Source of the DNA: Apopatocola sp963618015
GTDB lineage: Bacteria > Bacillota > Clostridia > Oscillospirales > Oscillospiraceae
DNA: 41,768 bases
Direction: 5' to 3'
NCBI GenBank assembly: GCA_963618015.1
Contig: CAVEQS010000026.1
Coordinates: 1-41,768, forward strand
Shown: piece by piece, positions 16,626 through 25,636 of the stretch
Position numbering within the stretch: position 1 is the stretch's first letter
How the letters are laid out: the number at the start of each line of letters is the position of its first letter
Program-made: the position numbers and the translations under genes
Notes under the pieces: generated by a model
The model's input: only the letters and a program-made list of their open reading frames with translations
Database searches by the model: none
What the model was told of the DNA's origin: nothing

Positions 16626-18350
16626 TTAATTCCGGACAAAATACAGCCGGATCGCGGACAAAACCGTTAGCACAAGACTGCGCTCCTCGGCGTTGCCCGC
16701 CGCGTACAGCTCGCGAAGATCGCTCTTGAGCTGTTCCGGGAGAGGGATGGGCAGAGCGTCGTATGCATTCTTTTCGTACTCGTCCATATACTCACGCTGC
16801 GCGCTTCCCCGGCGGGAGAGATAGTCGAGCGGGTTCATGCTGAAGCGCGCCTTTTCGGACAGACCGAGAAGTTCCAGGAGCTTATCCGGCCCGCGCTTTT
16901 TCAGCCGGTGCCAGAGCTTCTGCACGCGGTTATCGGTGATCTTTCCGCCGGTCCCCTCCCACGGGATCTCCGCCGCCTCGGGGTAGTACGCAATGACCCA
17001 GCGGTTATAAAGCTTGCGGTTCGTCCGCATCTCCATCGGGATATCGAGACAGAGCTGCAGAAAATCTGTATCCATAAAGGGCGAAGTGGGCTCAGCGAAA
17101 TTTCGCCGCAGCTGGTGCGTATTGCACGCGCCCTGAAAAGCTCTCGTATACAGGAGATAGAGCTCATGGTCGGAGAAGCTGTCGTGGTATTCTCCGGTCT
17201 CTTCCAGCCGGCCGGCCAACCGCTCGGACGAGCGCTTGCGGGGCTGGTTGCGGCGCATTTCCTCCCCGCTCCGGCAGAAGCTCCCGATAACGGCGTCGCC
17301 GATCTGCCCGGTGTGGTCAAGACCGAAGCGCAAGAAATCCAGCGCCTCGAGCGCGCGGCGGCCGCCGGTGATCGAAGCATAGCCGCTGAGCCCGGCAAGC
17401 ATGAAGGTGTTGGTGTCAATATCGTAGAAAAAGCTGCTGTCATTGAGCGGCTTTACGAAAAGCTCGTCCTGCCAATATTCGGCAATCCGTTTGGAATAGC
17501 GCTCGTCAAGATAGTCGGACATGCCGTAGGTCATGAGCTGGATGTGGCGCGGCTTCATCGTGTGCGCTGTCCACATGCTCATGCGCGCGTCCATGCCGCC
17601 GCTGATCTCGGCAAAATAGTGCCTCCCATATTCCTCATCCTTGGCATATTCCCGCTCCACGGCACGGCGGAAGGCCTCGTCCAGCTCTTCCAATATCTCC
17701 GCTTCCGTTTTTCCGGCAAACCGCTCCGGGTGCTTCTCAAACCGGTGATACTCCCGCACCTCCGGTGTTCCCCGGCTCACGCGAAGATACGTGCCGCCGC
17801 GCAGACGGCGCACCTCCCGCGCGTACGTGCGGTCGGACTCCATGTAGCCGAATGTCAGCATTTCATACGCTGCGCGCGTATCCAGCGAAAGGGAAACGCC
17901 GTTCTCCCGGCAGGCGTCCAGAACGTAGTTGACCTGCGAGCCGGCATAAAACTTTCCGCCGGAGAGTGCATAGTAAACGGTCTCGTCGCCGACCGGGTTG
18001 GTGTATACGAGCCACAGCTCCTCCGCGCGTATGTACAAGGCGCAGGAGAAAGGCCCGCGCAGCTCCCGGACAAAGCTCTCTCCCCGCACAGCATACATCC
18101 GGCGCAGAAGATCGCTCACGTTGTCGCAGCCGTATTGGCGAAAGAGCTCCGTTTTATTGAGGATCACGCCCTCGCTGACGACGGCGCCCTCCGCATCGGC
18201 GGCAAACGCCTTGTCCGCCATGAAGGAACGGAGCGTATTCCGGCGCGCCGTCCCCTCCGGGAGGGGCAGCGTCCCCGAAACGCAGCGCTCCGGGAAAAGG
18301 TTATAAAGATCCGTTTCGCACCGGTCGCTGCTGACGAAAAAGCCCGGCAT
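16626..18350 (-). CDS. Asparagine-synthase-like protein lacking the glutaminase cysteine
   Basis: This 574-residue protein has an AsnB-like layout: an N-terminal glutaminase-type domain (about 1-190) and a C-terminal synthetase domain (about 215-574). The chain begins Met-Pro-Gly-Phe, so the Cys2 nucleophile that frees ammonia from glutamine is absent. The ATP pyrophosphatase loop reads EISGGMDAR (S250-R255), differing from the usual SGGxDS. In sugar loci such proteins (for example WbpS-type) are proposed to amidate uronic acids, which fits the wbp genes here, but this one would need free ammonia or another nucleophile. The start has AAAAGGAG at 7 nt. Family is sure; reaction is not. Confidence 0.78.
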   Translation of the reverse strand: MPGFFVSSDRCETDLYNLFPERCVSGTLPLPEGTARRNTLRSFMADKAFAADAEGAVVSEGVILNKTELFRQYGCDNVSDLLRRMYAVRGESFVRELRGPFSCALYIRAEELWLVYTNPVGDETVYYALSGGKFYAGSQVNYVLDACRENGVSLSLDTRAAYEMLTFGYMESDRTYAREVRRLRGGTYLRVSRGTPEVREYHRFEKHPERFAGKTEAEILEELDEAFRRAVEREYAKDEEYGRHYFAEISGGMDARMSMWTAHTMKPRHIQLMTYGMSDYLDERYSKRIAEYWQDELFVKPLNDSSFFYDIDTNTFMLAGLSGYASITGGRRALEALDFLRFGLDHTGQIGDAVIGSFCRSGEEMRRNQPRKRSSERLAGRLEETGEYHDSFSDHELYLLYTRAFQGACNTHQLRRNFAEPTSPFMDTDFLQLCLDIPMEMRTNRKLYNRWVIAYYPEAAEIPWEGTGGKITDNRVQKLWHRLKKRGPDKLLELLGLSEKARFSMNPLDYLSRRGSAQREYMDEYEKNAYDALPIPLPEQLKSDLRELYAAGNAEERSLVLTVLSAIRLYFVRN

Positions 18351-18383
18351 GGTACACGCTCCTTTTCTGAAAGGTAAACTGAC

Positions 18384-19493
18384 TCAACGGTTTTTCAAAA
18401 CCGCCGTATAGATTTCGGTGAGCTGTGCGGCAACGGTTTCGGGCGCAAATCTGCGGCGGATATCCGCCGAGATCGCCGCGCCGTCGTAATCTGCCCGGCG
18501 CTGCATCATGCGTTCCATGGCGTCAATGAGCGCACGCTCATCGTCCACGGGGATCAAAATGCCGTTTTCGCCCGTGACGAAGTCCTCCGGGCCGCCGCAG
18601 CGCGTGGCGATCACGGGAAGCCCCGCCGCCATCGCTTCAATGTAAGCAACGCCGAACGTTTCGCTTCGCGACGCCAGCACGAAGCAGTCCGCCCCGGCAT
18701 ACGTTTCGGCAAGCTCGTTTCGCGGACAGTGGCCGCGAAAGGAAACGCGCTCTTCCAGTCCCAACTCGGCGCACAGCACGCGCAGCGCGCCGCTCTCCGC
18801 CCCGGAACCGAAAATGATCAGCTCTGGCTCCCCTTTCAGACGGGAAAACGCGCGGAGGAGCCCCGCCATGTTTTTCACCGGAAGGAGATTGCCCGTGGAA
18901 ACGAAGGTGAAGCGCCCGTGCGGAACGCTCTTCGGCTCAAACTGCGCCGTATCCACGATGTTGGGCACGACCGCCGCCTTCACGCCGGTGTTGCCGCGCA
19001 TATTCTCCGCAAGCGCCCGGCTGACGGCCAGAACGGCGGCGCAGCGTTCGTATTCTCTTTTCAGCCGCTCTGCCTTCTCCGGCGGAAGGGGGCGGTTGTG
19101 GTGGGAGGAGTGTTCGGTGAAAACGAACGGAATGTCCTCCCGCTCCGCCATGGCGGCAAAATCAAAGCCAAAATGCTGGTGGATGATGTCCGGCTTCCAG
19201 CCGTCATTTTCCATGGCGCGGCAGATGCCGGAGACCGCCGCGCGTCCCGCCATCTCCAAAAAGGCGGGCAGCAGCGTGCCGCAGGGAATCGCGCCATAGT
19301 ATACGGGGATATCCTCCAGCGTGTATGTACGGAACCCCCAGGGGCGCGCGCGGCAGACCGACCGGGTGTCAGCCGCGGCAAAGCGGACGTCATGCCCGGC
19401 CGCACACAGCGCCTTGGCCTGATCGAGGGCAAATATATTCACTTCGTGTTTATCCCGGCTGTCATAGCCTGGGCCTGCAACGAGGATCTTCAT
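18384..19493 (-). CDS. GT4-family glycosyltransferase
   Basis: This 369-residue GT-B enzyme has the N-terminus KILVAGPGYDSRDKHEVNIF, donor-domain VSTGNLLPVKNMAGLLRAF, and the catalytic-loop region ASRSETFGVAYIEAMAAGLP with the paired Glu of the EX7E motif. It is the closest in layout to the transferase at 14397-15524 and probably acts at another step of the same glycan. It begins 3 nt after the WecB-type gene, so the two are translationally linked. No membrane segment is present; it works at the inner face of the membrane. Donor unknown. Confidence 0.88.
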   Translation of the reverse strand: MKILVAGPGYDSRDKHEVNIFALDQAKALCAAGHDVRFAAADTRSVCRARPWGFRTYTLEDIPVYYGAIPCGTLLPAFLEMAGRAAVSGICRAMENDGWKPDIIHQHFGFDFAAMAEREDIPFVFTEHSSHHNRPLPPEKAERLKREYERCAAVLAVSRALAENMRGNTGVKAAVVPNIVDTAQFEPKSVPHGRFTFVSTGNLLPVKNMAGLLRAFSRLKGEPELIIFGSGAESGALRVLCAELGLEERVSFRGHCPRNELAETYAGADCFVLASRSETFGVAYIEAMAAGLPVIATRCGGPEDFVTGENGILIPVDDERALIDAMERMMQRRADYDGAAISADIRRRFAPETVAAQLTEIYTAVLKNR

Positions 19494-19496
19494 CGG

Positions 19497-20591
19497 TCAG
19501 TCTCCCGCAAGGATGTCTGCGATGCGGCGGCAGGCGTGGCCGTCGCCGTAGGGATTGGCGGTGCGGCTCATTTTCTCATACGCCGCCGCGTTGTCCAAAA
19601 GCTCCGTAAAGCTCGCGTAGATCGTTTCCTCCCGCGTGCCAACCAGCCGGAGCGTTCCGGCCTCGACGCCTTCGGGGCGCTCGGTCGTGTCGCGCATGAC
19701 GAGCACGGGCTTGCCGAGACTCGGCGCTTCCTCCTGGATACCGCCGCTGTCGGTGAGCACCAGATAGCTTCGCGCGAGAAAGTTGTGAAAATCCAGCACG
19801 TCCAGCGGCTCGATGATGTGGATCCGCTCGTCGTTTCCGAATACCTCCGCCGCGATTTCCCGTACCCGGGGATTGCGGTGGATGGGGTAGATCGCGCGCA
19901 CGTCCTCGTGCTCATCGAGCACGCGGCGGATGGCGCGGAACATGTGGCGCATCGGCTCGCCGAGATTTTCCCGGCGGTGCGCCGTGATGAGGATGAGCCG
20001 CTTCCCCTCCGCCCATGTGAGCTCCGGGTGGGTATAGTCGGCACGGACGGTCGTTTTCAGCGCGTCGATGACCGTGTTGCCGGTCACATGGATCGCGGCG
20101 GCTGCACGCCCCTCGGCGAGAAGGTTCTGCTTTGCCCGCTCGGTGGGGGCAAAATTGTACCGGCTGAGAATGGACACCGCCTGCCGGTTGAATTCCTCGG
20201 GATAGGGGCTGTCGATATTGTACGTGCGGAGCCCGGCCTCCACGTGCCCCACCGGGATGCGCAGGTAATAGGCCGCAAGCGCCGCGGCAAAGGCGGTCGT
20301 CGTGTCGCCCTGCACGAGGACGATGTCCGGCTTCTCGGCTTCCAGCACGCCCTTCATCCCGTTGAGAACGCCGGTCGTGACGTCAAAGAGCGTCTGTGCG
20401 TCCTTCATGACGGAGAGATCGTAGTCCGGTACAACGGAAAAGGTCGTGAGGATCTGATCGAGCATTTCGCGGTGCTGCCCCGTCACGCATACGACCGTCT
20501 CTATCTCCCGGCGGGTGCGCAGCTCGCGCACCAGCGGGCACAGTTTGACCGCTTCCGGCCGTGTGCCGAAAGCGAGCAGGATCTTTTTCAT
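19497..20591 (-). CDS. wecB: Non-hydrolysing UDP-HexNAc 2-epimerase (WecB/WbpI type)
   Basis: This 364-residue protein has the family marks LLAFGTRPEAVKLCPLV, TGQHREMLDQ, VQGDTTTAF, HVEAGLRT, EEFNRQ and DSGGIQEEAP. It interconverts UDP-GlcNAc and UDP-ManNAc through a UDP/2-acetamidoglucal intermediate. With the wbpABDE set in the same locus it could instead act as WbpI, epimerising UDP-2,3-diacetamido-glucuronic acid to the manno form. These paralogues cannot be separated reliably by eye. The ATG follows AAAGGAGGG, a strong site, and the gene sits centrally in the long operon. Confidence 0.9.
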   Translation of the reverse strand: MKKILLAFGTRPEAVKLCPLVRELRTRREIETVVCVTGQHREMLDQILTTFSVVPDYDLSVMKDAQTLFDVTTGVLNGMKGVLEAEKPDIVLVQGDTTTAFAAALAAYYLRIPVGHVEAGLRTYNIDSPYPEEFNRQAVSILSRYNFAPTERAKQNLLAEGRAAAAIHVTGNTVIDALKTTVRADYTHPELTWAEGKRLILITAHRRENLGEPMRHMFRAIRRVLDEHEDVRAIYPIHRNPRVREIAAEVFGNDERIHIIEPLDVLDFHNFLARSYLVLTDSGGIQEEAPSLGKPVLVMRDTTERPEGVEAGTLRLVGTREETIYASFTELLDNAAAYEKMSRTANPYGDGHACRRIADILAGD

Positions 20592-20630
20592 GGCGTTCCC
20601 TCCTTTCCGGGAAGGCTTCGGCGGACGCTC

Positions 20631-21254
20631 TCAGAGGATCCAGCGATCCGTTTCAAAGACCTCGGCATACGGCCGCCCGATCTGCACGCCGTGGCTCACC
20701 GCGAGAGAGCGGATGTAATCGCCGGAGGCATAAATGCGTCCGCGCTGCGAAATATATCTTTCCACAGCGGCGATCTTTGCATTCACGTGGCGCTCCTCCA
20801 GCGTGACATATACCTGATTGTGAAAGGTCAGGTTGTTCCACGGCTCCTCATAGCCGAGGAGGCTCGTACGTTTGAACGCGCGGATGGCCTCCTCCGCGAT
20901 GGTGTGGTGATCCTGATGCACATCGTGCATGGACGGCGCAAACACGAGATCGGGCGCGATGCGCCGGTTGAGCCGCACAAGCTCTTCCAATATCTCCTGC
21001 CGGTGCGCCGGAAAATGCCGGACGGGAAAATCAAAAATGGTGATTTGTTCATCCGGGATGCCGTAGCTCTCCATGGAGGAGAGAAATTCCGTTTTCAGCT
21101 CGTCCGCCGGAAAGCCCGCCGGGACGGACTCCGCGCAGGTGGAGAACACCGCGAAATGTACCTCACAGCCCTCCTCCAGCAGCCGCGCCACCGTGCCGCC
21201 GCAGCCGAGCTCGCCGTCGTCCGTATGCGGCGCGAGAACCAGAACTTTCTTCAT
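20631..21254 (-). CDS. PIG-L/LmbE-family deacetylase
   Basis: This 207-residue protein has the PIG-L zinc site in VLVLAPHTDDGELGCGG (His10, Asp12, Asp13) and a later HDVHQDHH, which supplies the third ligand. Members remove acetyl from GlcNAc or related N-acyl groups. In this locus it would free an amino group on a sugar, perhaps before another group is attached. The start follows AAGGAG. It is next to an ATP-grasp ligase and a PLP decarboxylase in the same operon, an uncommon trio that suggests a shared modification step. The substrate is unknown. Confidence 0.87.
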   Translation of the reverse strand: MKKVLVLAPHTDDGELGCGGTVARLLEEGCEVHFAVFSTCAESVPAGFPADELKTEFLSSMESYGIPDEQITIFDFPVRHFPAHRQEILEELVRLNRRIAPDLVFAPSMHDVHQDHHTIAEEAIRAFKRTSLLGYEEPWNNLTFHNQVYVTLEERHVNAKIAAVERYISQRGRIYASGDYIRSLAVSHGVQIGRPYAEVFETDRWIL

Positions 21255-21269
21255 TGGTCTATATGCTCC

Positions 21270-22337
21270 TTACCAGTCAAGTCGGTTTCCGGCGGCGTCG
21301 AAAAACGCCTCCTGATACCGCCGGGACATCCGTGTGCCGAAATGGGGCGTCAGCTCCGGCAGAGGCTCGCCGAGCAGACGCTTTATGCCGAGATACGGCA
21401 GATTGATGCCCGCCGCCGCGCACGATACAACGCCTGCCGTGAGACGCGGGTTGATCTCGATGACGTACGGCTCCCTGTCCCCTTCGTTATAGAGAAGATC
21501 AAAGCCGAAGTTGCCATCAAGCTTGAGCGAGCGCACGACCTGCGTGCAGAGCTCCTGAACGGCGCGGTTGTCGTCCACGATGAGCGACATCATGTTGCTC
21601 GTGACGACCGAAAGGCCGCGGCGCGAGACCGTATAGATCGGCTCTCCATGGTCAGAGAGGAAATCGACGCTGTATTCGGTGCCGGGGAGGTATTCCATGA
21701 CGAGCATTTCCGGCATGGTCTCCCGCTCGGAGAGCGTGCGGATCAGCTCCTCGTAGCTGATAAACATGGAGTTCGGCTTCTGCTCAAAGAAGAGATCAAA
21801 GCGTGAAATGTTCGCGTTGAGCATGCGGATGCCGCGGCTGCCGTTGCCGACCGCCGCCTTGACGCACAGTGCCTTTTCCGGGTAGCCCATCGCCGAAACG
21901 GCGTCCTTCAGCTCCTCTACGGTATGCACGCGCCGGTATTCCGGCGTGCGCAGGCCGTGCGCGCGCATCGCATCGAGCAGGTGCGCCTTGTTATTGACGA
22001 TCTCCAGCTTGTCCGGCTCCATCACGGAGACCTTCGCACCGATGGCTTCAAACTCCGAGCGCGCGCGGGCAAATTTCATGAGCTCGCGCGTCACGATGGG
22101 AATGACGACCTGCACACCCTCGCGGCGGCAGATATCCAGCACCGCGGGAATGAAGTCCTCCTTTTCCGCCGAGGGGACGGTGTAAAACGCATCGACAAGA
22201 TCGCGCGCACCGGCGTTTTCATTGCGGTCTACGGCGACGATGCGGATGTCCCGCTCGCCGTTTTTGCGCAGGCACCGGATGATCCCCGGCGCGCCCGGCG
22301 CGCCGCAGCCGGTCATGAGAACCGTGCATTCTTTCAT
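21270..22337 (-). CDS. ATP-grasp ligase of unknown substrate
   Basis: This 355-residue protein has an N-terminal Rossmann-like pre-ATP domain (LMTGCGAPGAPGIIRCL), ATP-grasp loops CVKAAVGNGSRGIRML and VMEYLPGTEYSVDFL, and the Mg-binding end FGFDLLYNEGD to VIEINPR. It resembles carbamoyl-phosphate-synthase-like ligases seen in polysaccharide loci. Such enzymes activate a carboxylate as acyl-phosphate and join it to an amine. The gene is 9 nt after a LysA-like decarboxylase and 15 nt before a PIG-L deacetylase, so an amide linkage on the glycan or its precursor is plausible. The actual acid and amine are not known. Confidence 0.85.
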   Translation of the reverse strand: MKECTVLMTGCGAPGAPGIIRCLRKNGERDIRIVAVDRNENAGARDLVDAFYTVPSAEKEDFIPAVLDICRREGVQVVIPIVTRELMKFARARSEFEAIGAKVSVMEPDKLEIVNNKAHLLDAMRAHGLRTPEYRRVHTVEELKDAVSAMGYPEKALCVKAAVGNGSRGIRMLNANISRFDLFFEQKPNSMFISYEELIRTLSERETMPEMLVMEYLPGTEYSVDFLSDHGEPIYTVSRRGLSVVTSNMMSLIVDDNRAVQELCTQVVRSLKLDGNFGFDLLYNEGDREPYVIEINPRLTAGVVSCAAAGINLPYLGIKRLLGEPLPELTPHFGTRMSRRYQEAFFDAAGNRLDW

Positions 22338-22346
22338 AGCTCTTTC

Positions 22347-23576
22347 TTACTCCTCGAAAACATACTGGGCGAAGATCTCCTCCGCCGTCTGCGCCCGCTT
22401 GATGAGGCGCAGGGAATCGCCGCTTCTGCGATACTCAACCATCGGCACATCCGGGTGGATGAACGGCGGCTTGAGAACGTTGGAATAGGAGCCGATGTTA
22501 TCGAAGATCACGCCGCTCCCAACGTCCAGCGGCCCGGTGTAGCCCCGGTACAGGATGTCGTATTCGAGACAGGTGTAGCCGGTGAAATTCAGATTATCCC
22601 GCGGTGTTTCCGCGTCGAGCACGAGCAGCGGGAGATTTCGCATCTGCGAGATGACGCCGGCGGTGTGGATGCTCGCATCAAGCACCGCGCAGTCGTTCCC
22701 CGGCAGGGATTTGATCGCCGTTACGGGCGCGGCAAACTGCATCGTGTCGGCCACGAGCGTCGTGCCCGGCTCCGTGATGAGCACCGGGCGCTCGCTCTTC
22801 GGCAGCGCGCCGTACTGCGCCTGAAACAGGGCGCCGACCGCCGCGCCGTATTCGGCAAACGTCGGGATGCTCTGGCCGAACGAGGCACGCATTTCCTCGG
22901 GCAGACGGCCGAACATGCCGCTGCCGAGATCAATGAATTTCGGCGGTGCAGCCGGGAACAGTTCCCGGGCGAGCGTGAGCATGACTCTTGCGCGGCTCTC
23001 CCACCCGGCGATGCTGCGGCTGCCGCTGATGTGGCACTGGATGCCGTCAAAGGCGAGGTTCCCCGCCGCGCGCAGCCGCGCGGCGATGGTGCGCAGATAC
23101 TCTGGCTCGGCGCGCAGCCCGAAGCGCGAGGGCTTGCCGCTGCCGATGTCCACATGCAGGCGCAGCGCCGCATGGCAGGTGCTCTCCGGGTGCGCCGCCG
23201 CGGCGGCAAGCACCGCGGCAAGCTCCTCTTCGTTATCGATGATGACGCACGCGCCCTCAAGCAGGGCGGCGATACCGTCCGCGCCCTTGCACGGGCCGTT
23301 GAAGAGGATGTTCTCCGGCGCGTTGCCGACGCGCCGCGCAAGGCCGTACTCCATGCCGGAAACGACCTCCGCCATGCCGCCGAGTGAGTGCACAAGCGAG
23401 ACGATGCGGGGCGTATAGTTGGTTTTATAGGAGTATGCCGCGCGGTAGGGCGCATAGACGGCGCTCATCCCCTCCGTCAGCAGGCGGTAGTTCTCGCAAA
23501 AGCGGTCGGAGTCAAAAATATAGGCGGGAAAACCGTACTCCGCGCGGATGCGGCGATAGATGGTTTCTTCCAGCAT
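22347..23576 (-). CDS. LysA-like PLP-dependent decarboxylase (fold type III)
   Basis: This 409-residue protein has an alanine-racemase-like barrel with PLP lysine Lys51 in AAYSYKTNYTP, and a C-terminal beta domain. The Cys/Glu/Asp set typical of diaminopimelate, ornithine and carboxynorspermidine decarboxylases is kept as TCLEYDIL, and DNIGSYSNVL matches the GAY region, so the enzyme looks active. A dedicated biosynthetic lysA would not be expected inside a glycan operon; a special amino acid or amine is more likely its substrate or product. It lies 3 nt after a glycosyltransferase gene, with AAAGGAG inside that gene's end. Confidence 0.86.
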   Translation of the reverse strand: MLEETIYRRIRAEYGFPAYIFDSDRFCENYRLLTEGMSAVYAPYRAAYSYKTNYTPRIVSLVHSLGGMAEVVSGMEYGLARRVGNAPENILFNGPCKGADGIAALLEGACVIIDNEEELAAVLAAAAAHPESTCHAALRLHVDIGSGKPSRFGLRAEPEYLRTIAARLRAAGNLAFDGIQCHISGSRSIAGWESRARVMLTLARELFPAAPPKFIDLGSGMFGRLPEEMRASFGQSIPTFAEYGAAVGALFQAQYGALPKSERPVLITEPGTTLVADTMQFAAPVTAIKSLPGNDCAVLDASIHTAGVISQMRNLPLLVLDAETPRDNLNFTGYTCLEYDILYRGYTGPLDVGSGVIFDNIGSYSNVLKPPFIHPDVPMVEYRRSGDSLRLIKRAQTAEEIFAQYVFEE

Positions 23577-23579
23577 GGG

Positions 23580-24701
23580 TCATTCTCCTTTGGGGGAAAG
23601 CAGCTCTTCATAGAGCGCCAGCAGTTTTTTTGCCTCGGTCTGCCAGTTGAAGCGGCTTTGCAGCGCGCCGTAGCCGCGCTCGCCCATGCGCGCGCGGCGC
23701 TCGGGATCGTCCAGAAGCGAGCGGATGGCGGCGGCGATCTCCTCCGGCTTGTCCGGGTCGACGCAGACGCAGCAGTCAAACTCCTCTTCGAGCTCCCGCG
23801 CCGAGAGCGTATCGGAAACGATGGACGGGAGCCCCGCGCCCATATATTCAAATACCTTGGTGGGGAGATTGTCGGTGCAGACGTACTGGTGGATGTTCAA
23901 AAGCGTCGCCATGCCGACGGAAAAGTGGCGGCAGTACTCCGGCACCTCGGCATATGGAATACTCCCGGCATAATCCACGCAGGAAAATTCCGGCATGCTT
24001 TGCAGCTCCGCAAGGTACGCCGGCCAGATGGATCCGGCAAGATGCAGCCGCACCCCGGCCAGTGCACACGCGCGGACGAGGTTCGTCACACCCCGCGCAG
24101 CGGTCACGCCGCCGACGTAGCCGACGGCGTTTCCCGCGTCCGGATACAGCGGCTTCGGCGGCGGAAACCGTTCGGCATCCGGGAAATTGTCAACGATCAC
24201 TGTGCGCTTCGCGCACTTCTCAAACGGGTTCTTTCCGTAGGAGGTGCAGGGAATAATAACCGCGTCGAGCTTTTTGAAAACATTTGCTTCATATGCGCCG
24301 TAAATGCGCGATATCGGATTTTTGAGAAATCCGGGAATATATCCTTTTTCCTGAATGAGAAGGGTATAAAATTCGTGACTGTCGAAAATAACGGTTTTTC
24401 CGCGCCGCTTGAGTCTGAGCGCAAACGGCAGCAGTTCCGGATCGTGCAGATGGTAAAGCTCGCAGTCGAGCGCGAGCGCCGTTTCATAGGCACGCTTCGC
24501 AAAGGGCGACAACAGCCGGTTAAGTGTGCCGATGGGCTTATCTCCCACGCCGACGACATGGACGCCGAGCGTCTCCCGGCTCTCGCCGGGTGCAACAAGC
24601 GTTACATCATACCCGGCTCGGGCGAGCGACACGCATTCCTTATGAAATACGCGCGTATCGTCGCTGCTATGTACCGTGGTAAGATGGCAGACCCGTTTCA
24701 T
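23580..24701 (-). CDS. GT4-family glycosyltransferase
   Basis: This 373-residue GT-B enzyme has the N-terminus VCHLTTVHSSDDTRVFHKEC, which is typical of capsule transferases that start from DTR-F-KE, followed by LYHLHDPELLP and FDSHEF. The C-terminal domain has VGYVGGVTAARGVTNLVRAC and the donor-site region TKVFEYMGAGLPSIVSD. It should act on the lipid-linked glycan in the cytoplasm. It overlaps the preceding GT2 gene by 4 nt (ATGA), so both are translated together and probably add neighbouring sugars. Donor unknown. Confidence 0.88.
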   Translation of the reverse strand: MKRVCHLTTVHSSDDTRVFHKECVSLARAGYDVTLVAPGESRETLGVHVVGVGDKPIGTLNRLLSPFAKRAYETALALDCELYHLHDPELLPFALRLKRRGKTVIFDSHEFYTLLIQEKGYIPGFLKNPISRIYGAYEANVFKKLDAVIIPCTSYGKNPFEKCAKRTVIVDNFPDAERFPPPKPLYPDAGNAVGYVGGVTAARGVTNLVRACALAGVRLHLAGSIWPAYLAELQSMPEFSCVDYAGSIPYAEVPEYCRHFSVGMATLLNIHQYVCTDNLPTKVFEYMGAGLPSIVSDTLSARELEEEFDCCVCVDPDKPEEIAAAIRSLLDDPERRARMGERGYGALQSRFNWQTEAKKLLALYEELLSPKGE

Positions 24702-25525
24702 TCTGCCTCCTCCGATCCGGCTTCCGCTTCGGGAAGCTTAAATTTCTCGTCCGTCAAAGACGCGCCGATGGCCCGGAATTTCCGGATGCCGCGGACAGTG
24801 TACAGCATGCCGCTCCACAGCGCGAGCGGCAGCGGAACACAGGCGTAGCGGTAAGTGCCGAACGTCATGAGTGCCGCCTTGAGCTTATTGCCGGATTTGG
24901 ACGAGCGCGACACACGGTAAACGAGCAGCGGCTCGTTGACGCCGTAGGCCCACGGCTCCCGGCGAAGGATTTTCAGCCAGACGGCAAAGTCCTCATGGAT
25001 GGCGTCGCTGCCCATGGGACAGCACTCCATCAGCTCCCGGCGGACGAGCACCGACGAGCAGGAGATAACGTTCTGCCCGAGCAGACGGCGGTAATTCACC
25101 CGCTCCGGCACGGAGAGCGTGTAGCCATATTTGCAGTCGTCCTCGGAAAGGAACGCGGAGCCGGTGAAAAAGAGTCCCGCTTCCGGGTGCTTTTCTGCAA
25201 GCACCATCTGTCGTTCGAGCTTTTCGGGCATCCAGAGATCATCGCTGTCGAGAAAGGCAATCCACTCTCCACGCGCTTCACGCACGCCGCGGTTGCGTGC
25301 TTTGGATACGCCGCCGTTTTTCTCCTGTGCGAGCACACGAATGCGCGCATCTTTCGCGGCATAGCTCTGCGCCAGTGCAAGCGTACCATCCGGTGAAGCA
25401 TCATCCACGACAAGAACTTCAAGTTTCTTCCACGTCTGGTGAAGAACAGAATCGAGCGTGGCGGCAAGCGTTTTCTCGGCGCGCCACGCCGGAACGATCA
25501 CACTGATGAGACCCCGTTCGCCCAT
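24698..25525 (-). CDS. GT2-family glycosyltransferase
   Basis: This 275-residue GT-A enzyme has SVIVPAWRAEKTLAATLDSV, VVDDASPDGT (UDP site, about 39-48) and the metal-binding FLDSDDLWMPEK. Three aromatic and basic segments near the C-terminus could attach it to the membrane. It should invert configuration and add the second or a later sugar. The ATG at 25525 follows GGAAAGGA; the longer frame from 25600 lies in a 111-nt spacer. That spacer also holds a hairpin (CGAGAC at 25610-25615 with GTCTCG at 25622-25627) just after the stop of the sugar transferase gene, possibly a processing or attenuation site. Confidence 0.87.
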   Translation of the reverse strand: MGERGLISVIVPAWRAEKTLAATLDSVLHQTWKKLEVLVVDDASPDGTLALAQSYAAKDARIRVLAQEKNGGVSKARNRGVREARGEWIAFLDSDDLWMPEKLERQMVLAEKHPEAGLFFTGSAFLSEDDCKYGYTLSVPERVNYRRLLGQNVISCSSVLVRRELMECCPMGSDAIHEDFAVWLKILRREPWAYGVNEPLLVYRVSRSSKSGNKLKAALMTFGTYRYACVPLPLALWSGMLYTVRGIRKFRAIGASLTDEKFKLPEAEAGSEEAE

Positions 25526-25636
25526 TCCTTTCCGTCCTTTCCGAATATCCGTAAAATAAGATGTTTTATCAATAAACCGCCGAAAAAAGAAATCCTTCAT
25601 CCGGATACCCGAGACCGCAGAGTCTCGATTATCGGG

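Noticed and set aside
18729..21806. 1025-codon open frame on the + strand
   Set aside because: It lies antisense to three well-supported genes (GT4, WecB, PIG-L), has no ribosome binding site and its product is Arg/His/Ala-rich with no family features. It is a by-product of high GC content.
22347..23576. Biosynthetic diaminopimelate decarboxylase (lysA)
   Set aside because: The fold and active site fit, but its position inside a glycan operon beside an ATP-grasp and a PIG-L gene makes a special substrate more likely. The name is therefore withheld.
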